A program made the position numbers and the translations under genes. A DNA stretch of 64,000 bases from Dyadobacter luticola (GTDB lineage: Bacteria > Bacteroidota > Bacteroidia > Cytophagales > Spirosomataceae): contig NZ_VCEJ01000004.1 in assembly GCF_005860805.1 (NCBI RefSeq), forward strand, positions 1 through 64,000, read 5' to 3'. The notes below the pieces were generated by a model that saw nothing but the letters and a program-made list of their open reading frames with translations, ran no database searches and was not told the DNA's origin. Positions 61,468 to 64,000 of the stretch are shown here, one piece after another (positions within the stretch are counted from its first letter, which is position 1; each line of letters starts with the position of its first letter).

Positions 61468-64000
61468 ATGGAAAACGAAAAGAAGGAAAAGTTATCGAAC
61501 TTCTTGATTAAGCGGACGGAGAAAGATGTATTATCGAGAGGACGTTCCATTTATAGTAGCGGCGGCTTAAAAGTTTCTAAACTTGATTACAACGGCCCCG
61601 GGAATGCTGAATTCAAAGTCAAAAGCGACTATTCCATTCAGTTTTACCAGATCTACATCCGGGATTTTCTTACGCCCCAGATCACCACAGAATGTTCTTG
61701 TCCCGATAAAAACGGTCTCTGCAAGCACCGCGTCGCGGCGATCCTGTACATTCTCGATAAAATGCCGACCATCAAACAAGTTGTCCATGATATGGCCGAC
61801 ACGGTGGTGGATTTGCCGGAACTGAAAGAGTTTCAGTTGAGAAGCCTGGTGCAGGATGAAGTCTGGCGAAACCGCGCGGCGATTGACGAGGTGGAGATTG
61901 TTTCTGCCAAAGAAGGCGAGGCCGAATGTCTGGTGACAGAAAACGGTGTTGACTATCAGGTTGCTTTTCAACGCATTAAGAATACAAGACAAGTACATAC
62001 TTCCTGCACCTGCGGCCAAAAGTTGTGGGTACCGCTTTGCGAACATAAGCTGGCCGCATTGCTGAAACTCCGCGACGAGCTGGGTGAAAAAGCATTCGAG
62101 GTGATGCGGGATTTGACGGAAGAAAAAAATAACCTGCTCGCCGAATACGGTTATTCGCTGGAAGATCAGTATAAAGATAAATTCGATTTCCGGCTGGACG
62201 AAGAGGGCGGGTTAATGCTGATCAAGCTTGACCCGACGGTACAAAAAGTGGGGACTTACCAGGACTGGAAGTCGCTGAGAAAGCGGATCCTCCCTGCCCA
62301 GAATAACGGTTTCAACATTTCAATCAGTGAAAACGGTCAGGAAGACGAGGACCGGATTTCCATATTTGTGTTTTGGCCAAAAGGCAAAAATCATTTGCTG
62401 GACATTGGTTTCGGTGTTTTTTCCGTCAAATACAGCGCTAAATCCGAGAAGCTGACCAACATCCGGAACATTGCCGGCGGGTCGAGCAACTATTATTCTG
62501 CCGATGAAATCCCTGTTTTGAGTGAATCCGACGCCAGGTTGGTGCGTCTCGCCAAACATTGGGAGGAAGGTTTGCAGAAATTTGTGCGCAAGCAAGGCTG
62601 GGCCTATAATGCGTATCTGCATTTCGACGATGTGGGGGCGGACCAGCGTTATGAGGCAAGAAATTACGTTGGAAAGCAGCTTACCCGCGTTTTCAACGAC
62701 CTCGATCCCGAACGTTTATACCTGGCCGACGGCGATTACATTACCAGCAACAACCAGCTTGTGCAGCTTGAATTGAACCGCGAGCCAGTCAGGCTGTTTT
62801 TTGTTTTGACAGAAGACAAAGAATTTATCACCCTCAATCCGTACGTCGAGCTGAAAGCCGGTACGCCGCTGGAATTGCAGAAAGTCGTTTCGTTCGACAG
62901 TTTCTGGCTGGGGATTTACAATGAGAAATTGCTTTTCCGCTGGGCAGGGCTTAGTGAGGCTGAAATGGTCGCCTATCTCAGTCAGAACGGATTTAAAATA
63001 CGGGTTAAGAAAGAGTTTGCCGACAGTTTTCTGAAAGAGTGGATCATTCCGGTGACGGAGCAGTTTGATGTAATGTTCCAGACGCGTCACCAGGTCAGTT
63101 CCGGCCAGCTAACATTCAAGAAACCAAAGATTTACCTGAAAGAAGACGACGCGAATCTGCTGATCGTCCCTAGTTTTATATACGAGTCGGCGGACAGCGA
63201 AACTGGCGAAATCGAATTTTTGCACGATCAGCGGAGGTCGAAAACCAGTTTTGGTGAAAACCAGATAACCGTTCAGGAACGCGATTTAGCAGCTGAAAAT
63301 AATGTTTGGGAGTGGGTGAAATCCTTGCATCCGAATTTCAAACAGCAAGCCGGCCAATCATTCTTTTATGTGCCTTTTGACCAGGTAATGAAGGAGGGCT
63401 GGCTTTTCAATTTTGTGGACGCGGCGCGCAAGAAGCATTATGACTTGCTCGGGTTCAACGATTTGAAAAAGATGCGCTTCAACCCGAACCGCGGTACCGT
63501 GAAAGTTACCACTTCTTCGGGTATCGACTGGTTTGATATGAAGGTCGAGATCAATTTCGGTGATCAGGTGGTTTCGCTGGCAGATGCCAAAAAAGCGTTG
63601 CTGAAAAAGCAGAATTACGTGCAGTTGCAAGACGGTACACTCGGCGTGCTGCCCGATGAATGGATTGCCAAGCTGGAACCGCTGCTGCAATTCGGCCGCG
63701 TAAATGATGACAAAATCCATTTATCAAAAATACATTTCTCGCTGATCGACGAATTGGTTTCCGAGGTGGATAATGAGGAAGTGTTCCGTGAATTGTGGGA
63801 GAAAAAACAAAAGCTCCTCAATTTCAAGCAGATACCCAATGTTGCGCTGCCTGAGAACATTAATGCTACGCTTCGGCAATACCAGGAAGAAGGTTATAAG
63901 TGGATCCATTTTCTGGATGAATTCGGCTGGGGCGGTTGCTTAGCCGACGATATGGGTCTTGGGAAAACATTGCAGATGCTGACATTCTTGCAGCAGCAGA
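61468..64000 (+). CDS. SWIM zinc-finger SNF2-family helicase (5' part)
   Basis: Open to the window edge; 844 residues visible from the ATG at 61468. Two SWIM-type CxCxnCxH motifs: ECSCPDKNGLCKH (Cys76, Cys78, Cys85, His87) and SCTCGQKLWVPLCEH (Cys180, Cys182, Cys191, His193). A long region of about 600 residues without recognised motif follows. Then comes the start of the SNF2 ATPase, RQYQEEGYKWIHFLDEFGWG and CLADDMGLGKTLQMLTFL, with the Walker A Lys at 833. It should be an ATP-dependent remodeller acting on nucleic acid. The C-terminal helicase half lies outside the window. Confidence 0.93.
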   Translation, partial: MENEKKEKLSNFLIKRTEKDVLSRGRSIYSSGGLKVSKLDYNGPGNAEFKVKSDYSIQFYQIYIRDFLTPQITTECSCPDKNGLCKHRVAAILYILDKMPTIKQVVHDMADTVVDLPELKEFQLRSLVQDEVWRNRAAIDEVEIVSAKEGEAECLVTENGVDYQVAFQRIKNTRQVHTSCTCGQKLWVPLCEHKLAALLKLRDELGEKAFEVMRDLTEEKNNLLAEYGYSLEDQYKDKFDFRLDEEGGLMLIKLDPTVQKVGTYQDWKSLRKRILPAQNNGFNISISENGQEDEDRISIFVFWPKGKNHLLDIGFGVFSVKYSAKSEKLTNIRNIAGGSSNYYSADEIPVLSESDARLVRLAKHWEEGLQKFVRKQGWAYNAYLHFDDVGADQRYEARNYVGKQLTRVFNDLDPERLYLADGDYITSNNQLVQLELNREPVRLFFVLTEDKEFITLNPYVELKAGTPLELQKVVSFDSFWLGIYNEKLLFRWAGLSEAEMVAYLSQNGFKIRVKKEFADSFLKEWIIPVTEQFDVMFQTRHQVSSGQLTFKKPKIYLKEDDANLLIVPSFIYESADSETGEIEFLHDQRRSKTSFGENQITVQERDLAAENNVWEWVKSLHPNFKQQAGQSFFYVPFDQVMKEGWLFNFVDAARKKHYDLLGFNDLKKMRFNPNRGTVKVTTSSGIDWFDMKVEINFGDQVVSLADAKKALLKKQNYVQLQDGTLGVLPDEWIAKLEPLLQFGRVNDDKIHLSKIHFSLIDELVSEVDNEEVFRELWEKKQKLLNFKQIPNVALPENINATLRQYQEEGYKWIHFLDEFGWGGCLADDMGLGKTLQMLTFLQQQ

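Noticed and set aside
61567-62046. Minus-strand open frame of 159 codons
   Set aside because: Antisense to the SWIM region of the SNF2 gene.

Overview
The window reads as a piece of chromosome from a Bacteroidota bacterium of the order Cytophagales, most like Dyadobacter (family Spirosomaceae). The family-level call rests on protein types (DUF2480, DUF4296, the NagB/PIG-L fusion, Bat-type VWA proteins, bacterial GH3 proteins). It is supported by repeated matches to the Bacteroidota promoter -7 box TAnnTTTG and by near absence of Shine-Dalgarno sequences. The genus is an inference from overall resemblance, without any search. Almost everything is housekeeping or envelope biology. I see no prophage, insertion sequence, integrase or CRISPR array.

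Layout. 1-150: the 3' part of a 5S rRNA gene and its terminator, the end of an rRNA operon. 180-5,900 (minus): dxs, two tandem rhomboid proteases and mutL. 6,100-8,400: a tiny membrane protein facing a NagB-PIG-L fusion gene across a perfect 22-bp inverted repeat. 8,600-14,300 (plus): glyA, a TPR membrane protein, ribH, lysC and serS. 14,400-20,950: an orphan gene, two paralogous membrane glycosyltransferases, an acyl-CoA dehydrogenase, an AraC-type regulator with twin palindromes at its promoter, and two small exported proteins. 20,900-25,700 (minus): mreB-mreC-mreD, then an ECF sigma factor, its anti-sigma factor, gmk and nadD. 25,800-29,000 (plus): a GH3-type adenylating protein, dxr and a small membrane protein.

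29,000-33,400 (minus): a five-gene cluster of methyltransferase, GH43-like beta-propeller, PhyH-type dioxygenase and two GT2 glycosyltransferases, the best candidate here for an undescribed glycan pathway. 33,600-39,500: an M20 amidohydrolase, a Dpm1-like glycosyltransferase, a short Bat-type cluster (DUF58, exported membrane protein, VWA) and rnhB. 39,400-43,400 (minus): DUF2480, tsaB, an S41 protease, rnpA, rpmH and initiator tRNA-Met. 43,500-46,600 (plus): era, der and a small exported protein. 46,600-52,900 (minus): an FAH-family enzyme, a RES/Xre toxin-antitoxin pair directly behind uvrA, an isochorismatase-type hydrolase and an unknown protein. 52,900-57,100 (plus): three glycan-related genes and an OmpA-like protein. 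The rest holds tpiA, a double-DTG protease with a PDZ domain, mnmD, gmhA, a NUDIX hydrolase and the start of a SWIM/SNF2 helicase that leaves the window.

Most unusual points: two copies of a snap-back array of about 10-nt GTCATT units directly after the stop codons of ribH and the ompA-like gene; a MutL without its endonuclease metal motifs; a UvrA that lacks one expected Cys pair; a terminator plus TTG start between rpmH and rnpA; and two SWIM motifs in the SNF2 protein. All product names come from reading motifs in the translations; no database search was possible.
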